Below are positions 17,845 to 26,996 of a stretch of 64,000 nt of DNA, one piece after another. The notes below the pieces were generated by a model that had not been told where the DNA came from, did not search any database, and was given only the letters and a program-made list of their open reading frames with translations. The DNA lies in the NCBI RefSeq assembly GCF_013035315.1, contig NZ_WQHP01000003.1, positions 1-64,000 on the forward strand, read 5' to 3'. The stretch's first letter is position 1; each line of letters opens with the position of its first letter. This DNA comes from Ruegeria arenilitoris. GTDB lineage: Bacteria; Pseudomonadota; Alphaproteobacteria; Rhodobacterales; Rhodobacteraceae. Both the position numbers and the translations under genes were made by a program.

Positions 17845-20031
17845 ATGACCATCAACACCTCCCGCCGTGGATTTCTGAAAGGCGCTGCAGCTGCCGGTGC
17901 CGTACTGCTGGTCGGTGCCCGCCCTGACGGCGCACTTGCTGCTGCATCGACCGAAAGCGCTCAGCTGAACCCGTTCGTGCGGATCGATGCCGACGGTACA
18001 GTGACCGCGATCGTCAAGCACTTCGAGATGGGTCAGGGTCCTTCAACCGGCCTGCCGACCATCATCGCCGAAGAGATCGGCCTGCGTATGGACCAGATCG
18101 AGTACGATTTTGCGCCGTCCAACCCGCAGGTTTATGCGAACTTCGCTTTTGGGACGGCCCAGGGCACCGGTGGTTCGACCGCGATTGCCAACTCCTGGAT
18201 GCAGTACCGTCAGGCAGGTGCCGCCGCGCGCGAAATGCTGATCGCCGCTGCTGCGCAAGCCTGGGGCGTGGATGCGTCCGGCATCACTATCGAAGAAGGC
18301 ATTGTCAAGGCGGGCGACAAGTCGGCACCTCTGGCCGAGTTCGTGGCCGCTGCAGCGCAGTTGGAAGCTCCGGCGGAACCCAAACTGAAAGATCCGTCGG
18401 AATTTGTTCTGATCGGGAACGAGTCGGTTCGCCGCAAAGACTCACCCATCAAGACCAATGGTCAGGCCATCTACGGCATGGACCTGCACCTGCCGAACCA
18501 GATGGTGGCGATGGTCAAACGGCCCGAAGCCCGTGGCGCAACAGTGACCGGCTTTGATGACAGCGCCTCGAAAGAGGTCAAAGGCTTCATCAACGCTGCC
18601 ACCCTGCCCAATCAGGCCGGCGTGGCAGTTTATGCCGAAAACACCTGGGCCGCGATACAGGCGCGCGACGCGCTTGAGGTCGAATGGGAGGTATCCGCTG
18701 CAGAAACCCGGAACTCGGATGACATCGAGGCCGAGATTCGCACCGCGCTGGGCGCGGAGCCTCAGTACAACGTGAACAAGGCAGACATGTCCGCGGTGGC
18801 CGCAGCGGTCGACGGGGCGGATACGGTGCTGGAGGAGACGTTCTACTTCCCCCTGCTTGCCCACGCCCCGATGGAGCCGATGAACTGCACCATCGAACAG
18901 ACCGCTGAAGGTGGCATCCTGCTGCATGACGCTGCTCAGATCCCGACCATTACGCATTTCGCGCTAGCCGAGATCTTCCAACTGCCGCCCGAAAAGATCG
19001 AGATCAAGACCCTGCTGGCCGGTGGCTCGTTCGGTCGCCGTGCAACCCCGGATGCGGATTACCAGGTCGAGGCCGCGCTGGCCTTTGCCCTGACCGACCG
19101 GTCTCGCCCGGTCAAACTGGTCTGGACGCGCGAAGATGACATCCGCAGCGGTTACTATCGCCCGGCTTTCGGCCACAAAGTGCGCGTCGGTCTGGACGCT
19201 CAGGGCAATATCGTTGGATGGCAGCACCAGGTTGCTGGTCAGTCGATCATGAAGGGAACCCCGTTCGAGTCGGTGCTGGTTCATGACGGCGTGGACCACA
19301 GCTCGGTCGAAGGTATCGCTGACAGCCCTTATGCCATCCCTGGCATGTCGCTGGGCCTGACCGACACCCCCAAGGCGACGACCCTGTTGTGGTGGCGCTC
19401 GGTTGGTCACACCCACACCGCCTATGTCATGGAAACCATGATGGACAAAGCCGCCGAGGCCGCTGGCCGCGATCCGGTCGAGTTCCGTATGGCCCATCTG
19501 ACCGACGCTTCCAACGCGGATCAGGCGCGCAAGGCGGGTGTGCTGAAACTGGCGATGGAAAAGGCCGATTGGGGCAATGTTCCCACCGGTCGCGCACAGG
19601 GCGTTGCAGTGCACAAGTCCTTTGGTTCCTATGTCGCCGAAGTGGTTGAGGTCTCGGGCAATGTCGATGACGGCATCAAGATCGAAAAGGTCACCTGTGC
19701 CGTCGATTGCGGTATCGCCGTGAACCCGGATGTGATCCGGGCGCAGATCGAAGGCGGGGTGGGTTATGGAATCGGGCATGTGATGCGCGACCAGATCACC
19801 CTGACCAGCGGTGCCGTGGATCAGTTCAACTTCCCGGATTACGAGCCCCTGCGCATTGGCGATATCGCGGCGATTGACGTCCATATCGTTCCGTCCGCAG
19901 AAGCTCCGACCGGCGTAGGTGAACCGGGCACGCCCCCGTCGGCCCCTGCCCTGGCGAACGCGATCCGGGCCCTGTCGGGCGTCAAGGTCACGACACTGCC
20001 GATGGCCGAAAACGGCGTCAGCTTCGTCTAA
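17845..20031 (+). CDS. Molybdopterin-binding aldehyde oxidoreductase large subunit (IorB-like, Tat-exported)
   Basis: A 728-residue catalytic subunit of the isoquinoline 1-oxidoreductase beta family. It has a twin-arginine signal (SRRGFLKGAAAAGAVLLVGA, residues 5-24), so the complex acts in the periplasm and probably donates electrons to cytochrome c. Molybdopterin-binding motifs include GTAQGTGGSTAIANSW near residue 110, LLAGGSFGRR near 390 and GVGEPGTPPSAPALANAI near the C-terminus with the catalytic-type Glu. Substrates in this family are aldehydes or N-heterocycles and cannot be fixed from the sequence. It is probably repressed by the divergent TetR protein. Confidence 0.88.
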   Translation: MTINTSRRGFLKGAAAAGAVLLVGARPDGALAAASTESAQLNPFVRIDADGTVTAIVKHFEMGQGPSTGLPTIIAEEIGLRMDQIEYDFAPSNPQVYANFAFGTAQGTGGSTAIANSWMQYRQAGAAAREMLIAAAAQAWGVDASGITIEEGIVKAGDKSAPLAEFVAAAAQLEAPAEPKLKDPSEFVLIGNESVRRKDSPIKTNGQAIYGMDLHLPNQMVAMVKRPEARGATVTGFDDSASKEVKGFINAATLPNQAGVAVYAENTWAAIQARDALEVEWEVSAAETRNSDDIEAEIRTALGAEPQYNVNKADMSAVAAAVDGADTVLEETFYFPLLAHAPMEPMNCTIEQTAEGGILLHDAAQIPTITHFALAEIFQLPPEKIEIKTLLAGGSFGRRATPDADYQVEAALAFALTDRSRPVKLVWTREDDIRSGYYRPAFGHKVRVGLDAQGNIVGWQHQVAGQSIMKGTPFESVLVHDGVDHSSVEGIADSPYAIPGMSLGLTDTPKATTLLWWRSVGHTHTAYVMETMMDKAAEAAGRDPVEFRMAHLTDASNADQARKAGVLKLAMEKADWGNVPTGRAQGVAVHKSFGSYVAEVVEVSGNVDDGIKIEKVTCAVDCGIAVNPDVIRAQIEGGVGYGIGHVMRDQITLTSGAVDQFNFPDYEPLRIGDIAAIDVHIVPSAEAPTGVGEPGTPPSAPALANAIRALSGVKVTTLPMAENGVSFV

Positions 20032-20040
20032 ACATCACAG

Positions 20041-20075
20041 CCCGCGCCTGTCCTGACCGATAGGCGCGGGTTTTT
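20041..20075 (+). terminator. Intrinsic terminator after the aldehyde oxidoreductase operon
   Basis: A perfect 9-bp stem CCCGCGCCT/AGGCGCGGG (20041-20049 and 20062-20070) with a 12-nt loop is followed directly by TTTTT, 10 bases past the stop codon. Confidence 0.9.
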
Positions 20076-20087
20076 ACTTGTCGAATT

Positions 20088-20103
20088 AAATTTGATCAAA
20101 TTT
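20088..20103. promoter_or_regulatory. 16-bp palindromic operator, copy 1
   Basis: AAATTTGATCAAATTT is perfectly self-complementary and lies 59 bases before the first GS-like gene. The identical 16 bases recur at 21517-21532 before the amidotransferase gene. Two exact copies in an otherwise GC-rich sequence strongly suggest a regulator site. The regulator is not encoded in this block. Confidence 0.75.
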
Positions 20104-20161
20104 CGTGACAACCGGCCACGGCTCCAGTACACCTCGGGGAACCAGAGGAATGGAGTCACCG

Positions 20162-21481
20162 ATGGACCTGAGCAGCCTGCACAGTTTTCGCGTCGCCGCC
20201 TGTGACCTGAATGGTCAGATGCGCGGCAAGCGCGTGCCGCCCTCTTATGCGGAAAAACTGGACAAAGGGGCGGTGCGCATGCCGTTTTCGGCCCTGAATG
20301 TCGACCTTTGGGGTGCGGACATCGATGGCAGCCCGCTTGTATTCGAGTCAGGCGACGCCGATGGCGTTCTGTTGCCGACCGATCGCGGTCCGGTTCCTGT
20401 GCCCTGGCTGGCCACAGACACCGCTTTGGTTCCGATGAGCCTGTATGACGACGCGGGCAACCCGTTTGCTGGCGACCCGCGACATGCCTTGGCTGCGGTC
20501 CTTGAACGTTATGCTCAGCGCGGATGGTCCGTGATTGCCGCGACCGAGCTGGAATTCACCCTGCTCGACAGTTCTGGTGGGCAACCGCGGCCGCCGATCA
20601 ACCCGGTGACCCAGCGACGGCTGGCGGATGAGGCTGTTCTGTCCATGGCAGAGATGGACGCGTTCGACACCTTCTTCACCGAGCTTTACGACGGCTGTGC
20701 CGCGATGAGCATTCCTGCCCAAACGGCGATCTCGGAAAGCGGTATTGGCCAGTTCGAAATCAACCTGAACCATCAGGAGGCCATGCGCTGTGCTGATGAT
20801 ACTTGGCTTTTCAAGGCGTTGACCCGTGGCCTTGCCCGCAAACACGGTTTCACTGCGACCTTCATGGCCAAGCCTTATGCCGATGATGCGGGTAACGGAA
20901 TGCATGTGCATTTCTCGGTGGTCGATCAACACGGACAGAACGTGTTCGACGATGGAGGGGCCGAAGGCACCGATCTGCTGCGCTGGGCCATAGCGGGATG
21001 CCTGACGGCGATGCCCGGCAGTACGCTTGTCTTTGCACCGCACGGAAACTCTTATACCCGTCTCGTCCCAGGCGCGCACGCCCCGACGGGGGCCAGTTGG
21101 GCTTATGAAAACCGCACTGCGGCGCTGCGTGTTCCCGGTGGAGCCCCCGCCGCGCGCCGCATCGAACACCGCGTCGCCGGTGGGGACATCAACCCCTATA
21201 TGATGCTGGCCGCCGTCCTAGGTGCCGCCCTGAACGGTATCGAAGATCAGTCGACCCCGCCCGCCCCGATCTCTGGCAACGCTTATGACATTGAGGGGCT
21301 TCCGCAATTGGCACCTGACTGGCCTGCGGCCATCGCTGCGTTCGAAACCGACCCAAGCGTTGCGCGCATCTTTCCCGCTGACCTGATCCGGTACTTTGCC
21401 ATGACCAAGCGACAGGAAATCAGGCGGTTTGCGGAACGCCCGCCCGAAGATCATTGGCTGAGTTACATCGAAGCCGTCTGA
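20162..21481 (+). CDS. Glutamine-synthetase-family gamma-glutamyl ligase (PuuA-like), first copy
   Basis: A 439-residue GS-fold enzyme. Members in this context attach glutamate to an amine such as putrescine, using ATP. Active-site motifs are present: ATELEFTLL (about residue 122), ESGIGQFEINL (about 195), NGMHVHFSV (about 245) and the C-terminal ENRTAALRVPGGAPAARRIEHR. The ATG at 20162 is preceded by GGAG at good spacing; the ATG at 20150 sits too close to its AGAGGA. It lies in a polyamine-type cluster with a second ligase, an amidotransferase and an FAD oxidase. The exact amine is unknown. Confidence 0.82.
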   Translation: MDLSSLHSFRVAACDLNGQMRGKRVPPSYAEKLDKGAVRMPFSALNVDLWGADIDGSPLVFESGDADGVLLPTDRGPVPVPWLATDTALVPMSLYDDAGNPFAGDPRHALAAVLERYAQRGWSVIAATELEFTLLDSSGGQPRPPINPVTQRRLADEAVLSMAEMDAFDTFFTELYDGCAAMSIPAQTAISESGIGQFEINLNHQEAMRCADDTWLFKALTRGLARKHGFTATFMAKPYADDAGNGMHVHFSVVDQHGQNVFDDGGAEGTDLLRWAIAGCLTAMPGSTLVFAPHGNSYTRLVPGAHAPTGASWAYENRTAALRVPGGAPAARRIEHRVAGGDINPYMMLAAVLGAALNGIEDQSTPPAPISGNAYDIEGLPQLAPDWPAAIAAFETDPSVARIFPADLIRYFAMTKRQEIRRFAERPPEDHWLSYIEAV

Positions 21482-21516
21482 CCCCTCTTGCCCGCCCGTA
21501 GCCTCTGGGCTAGAGT

Positions 21517-21532
21517 AAATTTGATCAAATTT
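21517..21532. promoter_or_regulatory. 16-bp palindromic operator, copy 2
   Basis: An exact repeat of AAATTTGATCAAATTT, centred 17 bases before the amidotransferase ATG, where a bound protein would block transcription or ribosome access. This implies a second promoter inside the cluster, under the same control as the first GS gene. Confidence 0.75.
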
Positions 21533-21540
21533 GGTGACCT

Positions 21541-22221
21541 ATGAAAATTGGCATCCTCCTGACCGGCCATCCTCCTGACGAGTTGCAGGGACAATTCAGC
21601 GAATATGACGCGATGTTTGCCGCGCTGTTGGATGGTAACGGCTTTACCTACGAAACCTTTGCAGTTGTGGATGGCCAGTTCCCGCACGACGCTGATCAGG
21701 CCGATGGCTGGATCATCACCGGCTCGCGCCATGGTGCCTACGAAGATCATCCGTGGATACCGCCGCTCGAGGACCTGATCCGCGCTATTCACGGCAGTGG
21801 CACCCCGCTGATCGGCGTGTGTTTTGGTCACCAAATCATCGCCCAAGCCCTTGGCGGCAAGGTTGAAAAGTTCACAGGCGGCTGGTCTGTCGGGCGCACC
21901 GACTATGACTTTGGTGGCCAGACCGTGACGTTGAACGCCTGGCATCAGGATCAGGTGGTCGCCCTGCCCGAAGGCGCGAAGGTGACCGGTACCAACGCCT
22001 TTTGCCGCAACGCGATGGTCAGCTATGGCGACAACATCTGGACCGTGCAGGCCCACCCGGAGTATGGCGACGCATTCATTCAGGGCCTGATGGAAACGCG
22101 CGGCAAGGGCGTTGTTCCCGACGATCTGATGACTGCCGCCGCCAACCGACTGCCCAGCGCCGATGACAACGCGAAAATCGGACAGTTCATGGCAGATTTT
22201 CTGAAGAAAGAGAGGGCCTGA
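21541..22221 (+). CDS. Type 1 glutamine amidotransferase (GATase class I)
   Basis: A 226-residue protein with the class I amidotransferase triad: Cys94 in GVCFGHQ, His172 and Glu174 in QAHPEY. It resembles the GuaA-type amidotransferase domain rather than E. coli PuuD, but in this cluster it could hydrolyse the gamma-glutamyl bond of a pathway intermediate, such as gamma-glutamyl-GABA (inference). Its stop overlaps the next ligase gene as TGATG. The 16-bp palindrome lies just upstream. Confidence 0.82.
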   Translation: MKIGILLTGHPPDELQGQFSEYDAMFAALLDGNGFTYETFAVVDGQFPHDADQADGWIITGSRHGAYEDHPWIPPLEDLIRAIHGSGTPLIGVCFGHQIIAQALGGKVEKFTGGWSVGRTDYDFGGQTVTLNAWHQDQVVALPEGAKVTGTNAFCRNAMVSYGDNIWTVQAHPEYGDAFIQGLMETRGKGVVPDDLMTAAANRLPSADDNAKIGQFMADFLKKERA

Positions 22222-23579
22222 TGGCCGACTGGACCGAACAGCTGCCCGAAGCAGCACGCGCTTATTTTGCAGGCCAACGACTGGATGAGGTCGAATGCAT
22301 CATCTCGGACCTGCCCGGCATCGCACGCGGCAAGGCCGTGCCTGCCAGCAAATTCGCCAAGCAGGATTACTTTCACCTGCCTGACAGCATTTTTTATCAG
22401 ACCATCACCGGCGATTGGGGTGAGGCCGCAGGCGAGGACGGGTTCATCGAACGCGACATGATCCTGAAACCCGATTTCTCGACGGCATCTGCCGCGCCGT
22501 GGACCGGGGACTGGACCTTACAAGTCATCCATGACGCCTATGATCGGGACAACAACCCGATCCCCTTCAGCCCGCGCAACGTGCTGAAACGCGTGGTCGA
22601 GATGTATCACGGCAAGGGCTGGAAACCGGTTGTCGCGCCGGAGATGGAGTTCTTTCTGGTCGCGCCCAACGTTGACCCCGCCCACGGGATCAAACCGATG
22701 ATGGGCCGCTCGGGTCGCCCCGCGGCTGCCCGACAGGCGTATTCGATGACTGCGGTGGACGAGTTCGGCCCGGTGATCGACGACATCTACGACTTTGCAG
22801 AGCATCAGGGGTTTGAGATCGACGGCATCACGCAAGAAGGCGGTGCCGGCCAATTGGAAATCAACCTGCGCCACGGTGATCCGGTCAAACTGGCTGACGA
22901 GGTGTTCTATTTCAAACGCCTGATCCGCGAGGCCGCGCTGCGCCATAACTGCTTTGCCACCTTTATGGCCAAACCGATCGAGGATGAGCCCGGCTCGGCC
23001 ATGCACATCCACCATTCGATCATTGATCTCGAGACGGGCCAGAACATCTTCTCCGGTCCGCAAGGCGGCGAGACGGACGCGTTCTATCACTTTATCGCGG
23101 GGCTGCAGAACCACCTGCCGGCCGGTCTTGCCGTGATGGCGCCCTATGTGAACTCTTACCGTCGTTATGTGAAAGATCACGCGGCACCGATCAATCTGGA
23201 ATGGGCGCGCGACAATCGCACCACGGGCATCCGAGTGCCCCTGTCCGGCCCCGAGGCCCGCCGCGTCGAAAACCGCATCGCGGGCATGGATTGCAACCCC
23301 TATCTGGGGATCGCCCTGTCGCTGGCCTGTGGCTATCTGGGCCTGACCCAACAGGAACGCCCGCGCCGCCAATTCTATGGCGATGCTTACGAGGGCGAAG
23401 GCGACATCCCACAGGTCATGGGCAGCGCGCTGGACCTGTTCGATGGAGCAACTGCACTGCACGAGGTTCTGGGACCCGAATTCGCCCGCGTCTACAGCAT
23501 CGTAAAACGCGCCGAGTATGAGGAATTCCTGCAGGTCATCTCTCCGTGGGAGCGTGAGCATCTTCTGATGAACGTCTGA
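22221..23579 (+). CDS. puuA: Glutamine-synthetase-family gamma-glutamyl ligase (PuuA-like), second copy
   Basis: A 452-residue GS-fold enzyme, distinct from the first copy. Motifs include APEMEFFLVAPN (about residue 140), EGGAGQLEINL (about 210), GSAMHIHHSI (about 258) and DNRTTGIRVPLSGPEARRVENR (about 332). It most resembles gamma-glutamylputrescine synthetase, which starts the Puu route of putrescine breakdown. It is translationally coupled to the amidotransferase, and a PuuB-like oxidase follows 8 bases after its stop, so the three form one operon. Confidence 0.85.
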   Translation: MADWTEQLPEAARAYFAGQRLDEVECIISDLPGIARGKAVPASKFAKQDYFHLPDSIFYQTITGDWGEAAGEDGFIERDMILKPDFSTASAAPWTGDWTLQVIHDAYDRDNNPIPFSPRNVLKRVVEMYHGKGWKPVVAPEMEFFLVAPNVDPAHGIKPMMGRSGRPAAARQAYSMTAVDEFGPVIDDIYDFAEHQGFEIDGITQEGGAGQLEINLRHGDPVKLADEVFYFKRLIREAALRHNCFATFMAKPIEDEPGSAMHIHHSIIDLETGQNIFSGPQGGETDAFYHFIAGLQNHLPAGLAVMAPYVNSYRRYVKDHAAPINLEWARDNRTTGIRVPLSGPEARRVENRIAGMDCNPYLGIALSLACGYLGLTQQERPRRQFYGDAYEGEGDIPQVMGSALDLFDGATALHEVLGPEFARVYSIVKRAEYEEFLQVISPWEREHLLMNV

Positions 23580-23587
23580 GGCGCGCA

Positions 23588-24892
23588 ATGAATCTGCTTT
23601 ATGCCAATGACCGCAAGGCCGAATACCCGGCCAGCTGGTATGCTGCGACGGCCAACCCGATCGACCGTTTTCCTGCACTCTCAGGTGATGTGAAGGCTGA
23701 TGTCTGTGTTGTGGGCGGCGGCTATACCGGTCTGTCCGCGGCCCTGCATCTGGCAGAAGCCGGGTTCGACGTTGTGCTGCTTGAGGCGCATCGCGTGGGA
23801 TTTGGCGCATCCGGTCGCAACGGCGGGCAGCTGGGCAGCGCGCAGCGGATGGATCAGGAAGACCTGGAACGTCTGGTTGGCGATGAAGATGCCGCCAAGC
23901 TTTGGGATTTGGCCGAAGACGCCAAGGACCTAGTCAAATCCCTGATCGCCAAACACCAAATCGATTGTGACCTGAAACCGGGCGTTGCCGTTCTGGGCCT
24001 CAGCGCGGGCGAGCAGCAAGAGTTGCATGAGCACGCGGCGCATCTGTCTGACCGCTACGGCTATGACCAGATGGAGATCTTGGACGAAGGCGCGGGCCAC
24101 GCGCTGTGCCCCTCGCCCACCTATCGCGGCGGCTATCTGGATATGGGCGCGGCCCACCTGCACCCGCTGAACTATGCTTTGGGTTTGGCGCAGGCTGCAG
24201 CCAAGGCCGGCGTCCGCATTTTTGAAGGCACCGAGGTTTTGGGGGTAGAAGACGCCTCCCCCGCGGTGGTTCGCACCTCGCAAGGCAATGTGACCGCCGA
24301 CCATATCATTATGGCCTGCAACGGCTATCTGGGTGATCTGAACCGAAGTGTTGCCGCGAAGGTCATGCCGATCAACAACTTCATCGCCGCGACCGAGCCC
24401 CTGGGGACTGAAGCCGCTCGCGTACTGACCCGCGATGTCGCCGTGGCCGACACCAAGTTCGTGGTGAACTATTTCCGCCTTAGCGCCGATGGACGGCTGC
24501 TGTTTGGCGGCGGCGAAAGCTACGGCTACCGTTTTCCTGCCGACATCGCCACGAAGGTGCGCAAGCCTATGACCGAGATCTTCCCGCATCTGCGCGACGT
24601 AAAGATCGACTATGCATGGGGCGGCACACTGGCCATCACCATGCGCCGGATGCCCTATCTTGCGCGGGTTGCGCCCAACATCCTGTCGGCCTCGGGCTAT
24701 TCCGGCCACGGCGTCGGGACGGCGACCCATGCGGGTCAATTGATGGCACTGGCCATTCAGGGGCAAGCCGAAGGGTTCGACACCATGGCTCGCGTCCCTG
24801 CCCTGCCATTCCCCGGCGGAGCAGCCTTGCGCAGCCCCCTTCTGGTGCTGGCGATGACCTGGTTTGCGTTGCGTGACCGGCTGGGTCTTTGA
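23588..24892 (+). CDS. puuB: FAD-dependent oxidase, gamma-glutamylputrescine oxidase-like
   Basis: A 434-residue DAO-family flavoprotein with an N-terminal FAD-binding Rossmann motif (VCVVGGGYTGLSAALHLAEAG, about residues 38-58) and GFGASGRNGGQ near 78. The conserved DAO C-terminus (YSGHGVGTATHAGQLMA) is present. In the Puu route PuuB oxidises gamma-glutamylputrescine to the aldehyde with release of ammonia and peroxide. It directly follows the PuuA-like gene. No PuuC-type aldehyde dehydrogenase is in this block. Confidence 0.85.
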   Translation: MNLLYANDRKAEYPASWYAATANPIDRFPALSGDVKADVCVVGGGYTGLSAALHLAEAGFDVVLLEAHRVGFGASGRNGGQLGSAQRMDQEDLERLVGDEDAAKLWDLAEDAKDLVKSLIAKHQIDCDLKPGVAVLGLSAGEQQELHEHAAHLSDRYGYDQMEILDEGAGHALCPSPTYRGGYLDMGAAHLHPLNYALGLAQAAAKAGVRIFEGTEVLGVEDASPAVVRTSQGNVTADHIIMACNGYLGDLNRSVAAKVMPINNFIAATEPLGTEAARVLTRDVAVADTKFVVNYFRLSADGRLLFGGGESYGYRFPADIATKVRKPMTEIFPHLRDVKIDYAWGGTLAITMRRMPYLARVAPNILSASGYSGHGVGTATHAGQLMALAIQGQAEGFDTMARVPALPFPGGAALRSPLLVLAMTWFALRDRLGL

Positions 24893-25007
24893 CCCAATCT
24901 GAATTTACGACAAATTGGTGAATTTTCGCCGTGGGTGAAAATGAAGGGTTGGATTGACCGAGCATTAGCTTTATCTTTCCCAAAGATAGAATTCGGGAAA
25001 TCCAAAT

Positions 25008-26222
25008 ATGACGCTTCCTCCAAACGTTCATGACGCCGAACCCATCCCTGCAGCAGCACGAGACGCCATTAATGCCCTGATGCAATCAGGCGACCTGTTC
25101 CGCTATACCGCGCCGCAGGATGCACCAGTTGCGTTGCTGGAATCTGAGTTTGCAGAGCTGCTGGGCAGCAAATACGCGCTGGCCGTGTCATCATGCTCAG
25201 CCGCGTTGTTCCTGTCGCTTAAAGCACTGGGCCTGCCCCGGGACGCGCGGGTTCTGATCCCCGGCTTCACCTTTGCGGCCGTCCCTTCCTCGGTTGTGCA
25301 TGCGGATTGCATTCCGATCCTGTGCGAAGTGGGCGAGAATTATCGTATCGACATGGCCGATTTCGAGGCCAAGCTGGACGGCGTCCAAGCCGTCATCATC
25401 AGCCACATGCGCGGCCACACCTCGGACATGGACGCCATCATGGCGCTGTGCGACGCCAGCGACATCCCGGTGATTGAAGACGCCGCGCATTCGCTGGGCA
25501 CAACCTGGCACGGGCGCAATATTGGAACCATCGGCAAAATCGGCTGCTTCTCGTTCCAGTCCTACAAGATGATCAACGCGGGCGAAGGTGGCATTCTGAT
25601 CACCGATGACGCTGATCTGGTGGCACAAGCCGTCATCATGTCGGGCGCCTACGAGCATAACTGGAAGAAACATAAAGGCCCGCACGGCGACAACTCACCT
25701 GAGTTGGAGCAGGCCTTTGCCCGCTGGCAGAACAAACTGCCGCTTTATAATCTGCGGATGAGCAACCTGAGCGCGGCTGTGATCCGACCGCAAATCCCGG
25801 AACTGGCACGCCGTGTTCGCGATGGCCTGTCCAACCACGACTACGTCGCCGATCGTTTGAACACATCGCCCTACATCCATGTCCCTGCCCCACTGGCACT
25901 CGAACAGCGCGCCCCGGATTCCATTCAGTTCAATCTGGTGGACATGGGCGACGACGACATTCGTGCCTTTGCCGCCGCTTCCGAAGCGCGCGGCGTGAAA
26001 GTTCAGGTCTTTGGGCTAAGCCAGGACAACGCCCGCGCGTTCTGGAACTGGCAATTCCTGCCTGAGAAATTCGAGCTGCCGCAAACCCGTGCGATGCTGA
26101 TGAAGGCTTGCGACGTGCGGCTGCCGGTTCGCCTGACACGGGAAGAGCTTGATGTGATCTCGGACATTCTGCTGGCTTCTGTCGGAGAAGTCACTGGCCC
26201 GGTCCCGGTCTACGGAACCTGA
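25008..26222 (+). CDS. DegT/DnrJ/EryC1-family PLP aminotransferase
   Basis: A 404-residue fold-type I PLP enzyme. Lys187 in FSFQSYKMINAGEGG is the expected Schiff-base lysine, and IEDAAHSLGTTWHG (about 156) and FTFAAVPSSV (about 88) are family motifs. Members usually aminate keto-sugars in polysaccharide or antibiotic biosynthesis, but no sugar genes are nearby. It follows the polyamine operon by 115 bases on the same strand, so a role in amine metabolism is possible (inference). The gap holds two imperfect inverted repeats (24921-24943 and 24981-24995) and no copy of the 16-bp palindrome. Confidence 0.82.
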   Translation: MTLPPNVHDAEPIPAAARDAINALMQSGDLFRYTAPQDAPVALLESEFAELLGSKYALAVSSCSAALFLSLKALGLPRDARVLIPGFTFAAVPSSVVHADCIPILCEVGENYRIDMADFEAKLDGVQAVIISHMRGHTSDMDAIMALCDASDIPVIEDAAHSLGTTWHGRNIGTIGKIGCFSFQSYKMINAGEGGILITDDADLVAQAVIMSGAYEHNWKKHKGPHGDNSPELEQAFARWQNKLPLYNLRMSNLSAAVIRPQIPELARRVRDGLSNHDYVADRLNTSPYIHVPAPLALEQRAPDSIQFNLVDMGDDDIRAFAAASEARGVKVQVFGLSQDNARAFWNWQFLPEKFELPQTRAMLMKACDVRLPVRLTREELDVISDILLASVGEVTGPVPVYGT

Positions 26223-26223
26223 C

Positions 26224-26985
26224 TCAGTCCGGGTCCAGATCAAACAGATCCGTTGATAGAAACAAGGCTGTAACCCCTTCGGGGGTTGCGGCAACGCGGG
26301 ACAATATCGCAAGGACCTGCGGACCAGCCGCCGTTTCCGCCAACAAAGGCGCGCCGGAATCCCCCATCATAACCGGGCAATTGGCCAGCAAAATACCACC
26401 TGCGTGACGGTTCGGCGGGCAAGGCCCTGTTTGGCTAAGTAAGTGAGGACGGATACCGGGGTATCCGGTAACAAAGGCCGCCGTATCCAACCCCTCGGCC
26501 AACGGCAGGAACCCCACCTCGGACCCAATCGGGGTTTCAAGCTCCAGAACAGCCCAATCCAACTCGGCCCGGTTGTCAAACCGACCGTCGATCCCCTGTT
26601 CCGGATGCAGTCGGTACGCTTTCACTCCGGACACTGCGACAGCTGTGCTGCGCTGATATCCGGCAGCAAAACGGATACTTGCGGGAGGCAACCACTTTTG
26701 ACGCGCAGAATTGTAAAGGCAATGCGCTGCGGTCAGGACTAGAACGTTCGACACCAGAACGCCGGTGCAATGGGATCGCTGAGCGCGGCTGGCAAAGTTA
26801 ATGCGCCCGATTGCGTGCCATGGGGGCTGGTCCGCCTCTAACAGCGCTCGGGCACGGATGGCGTCGCACCCGGCCTCGGACCGCGTCCCAAGTGTACAAA
26901 TCTGAGAATACTGATCCGAGTAGACGCCCTGAGACAGCGCAGGCTGCGTCCAAAGCAGTGTGAAACTCAGGACCAGCCAGCGCAT
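26224..26985 (-). CDS. Secreted trypsin-like serine protease (S1 family)
   Basis: A 253-residue protein with a signal peptide (MRWLVLSFTLLWTQPALSQG) and the full chymotrypsin-type triad: His88 in LTAAHCLY, Asp143 in LDWAVLEL and Ser210 in MGDSGAPLL. It probably acts in the periplasm or outside the cell. The ATG at 26985 is used; a TTG at 27000 would overlap the phaR stop. It follows phaR by 11 bases, so the two may be cotranscribed, although a link to PHA is not evident. It converges on the aminotransferase gene, with 1 base between the two stop codons. Confidence 0.83.
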   Translation of the reverse strand: MRWLVLSFTLLWTQPALSQGVYSDQYSQICTLGTRSEAGCDAIRARALLEADQPPWHAIGRINFASRAQRSHCTGVLVSNVLVLTAAHCLYNSARQKWLPPASIRFAAGYQRSTAVAVSGVKAYRLHPEQGIDGRFDNRAELDWAVLELETPIGSEVGFLPLAEGLDTAAFVTGYPGIRPHLLSQTGPCPPNRHAGGILLANCPVMMGDSGAPLLAETAAGPQVLAILSRVAATPEGVTALFLSTDLFDLDPD

Positions 26986-26996
26986 CCCGTGCGGCG

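Noticed and set aside
20088-20103. Reading the GATC palindrome as an FNR/Anr site
   Set aside because: FNR sites are TTGAT-N4-ATCAA. Here the two halves TTGAT and ATCAA overlap with no spacer, so the geometry does not fit.
22518-23810. 430-codon minus-strand frame across puuA/puuB
   Set aside because: Antisense to two genes with intact active-site motifs; it has no ribosome site or domain.
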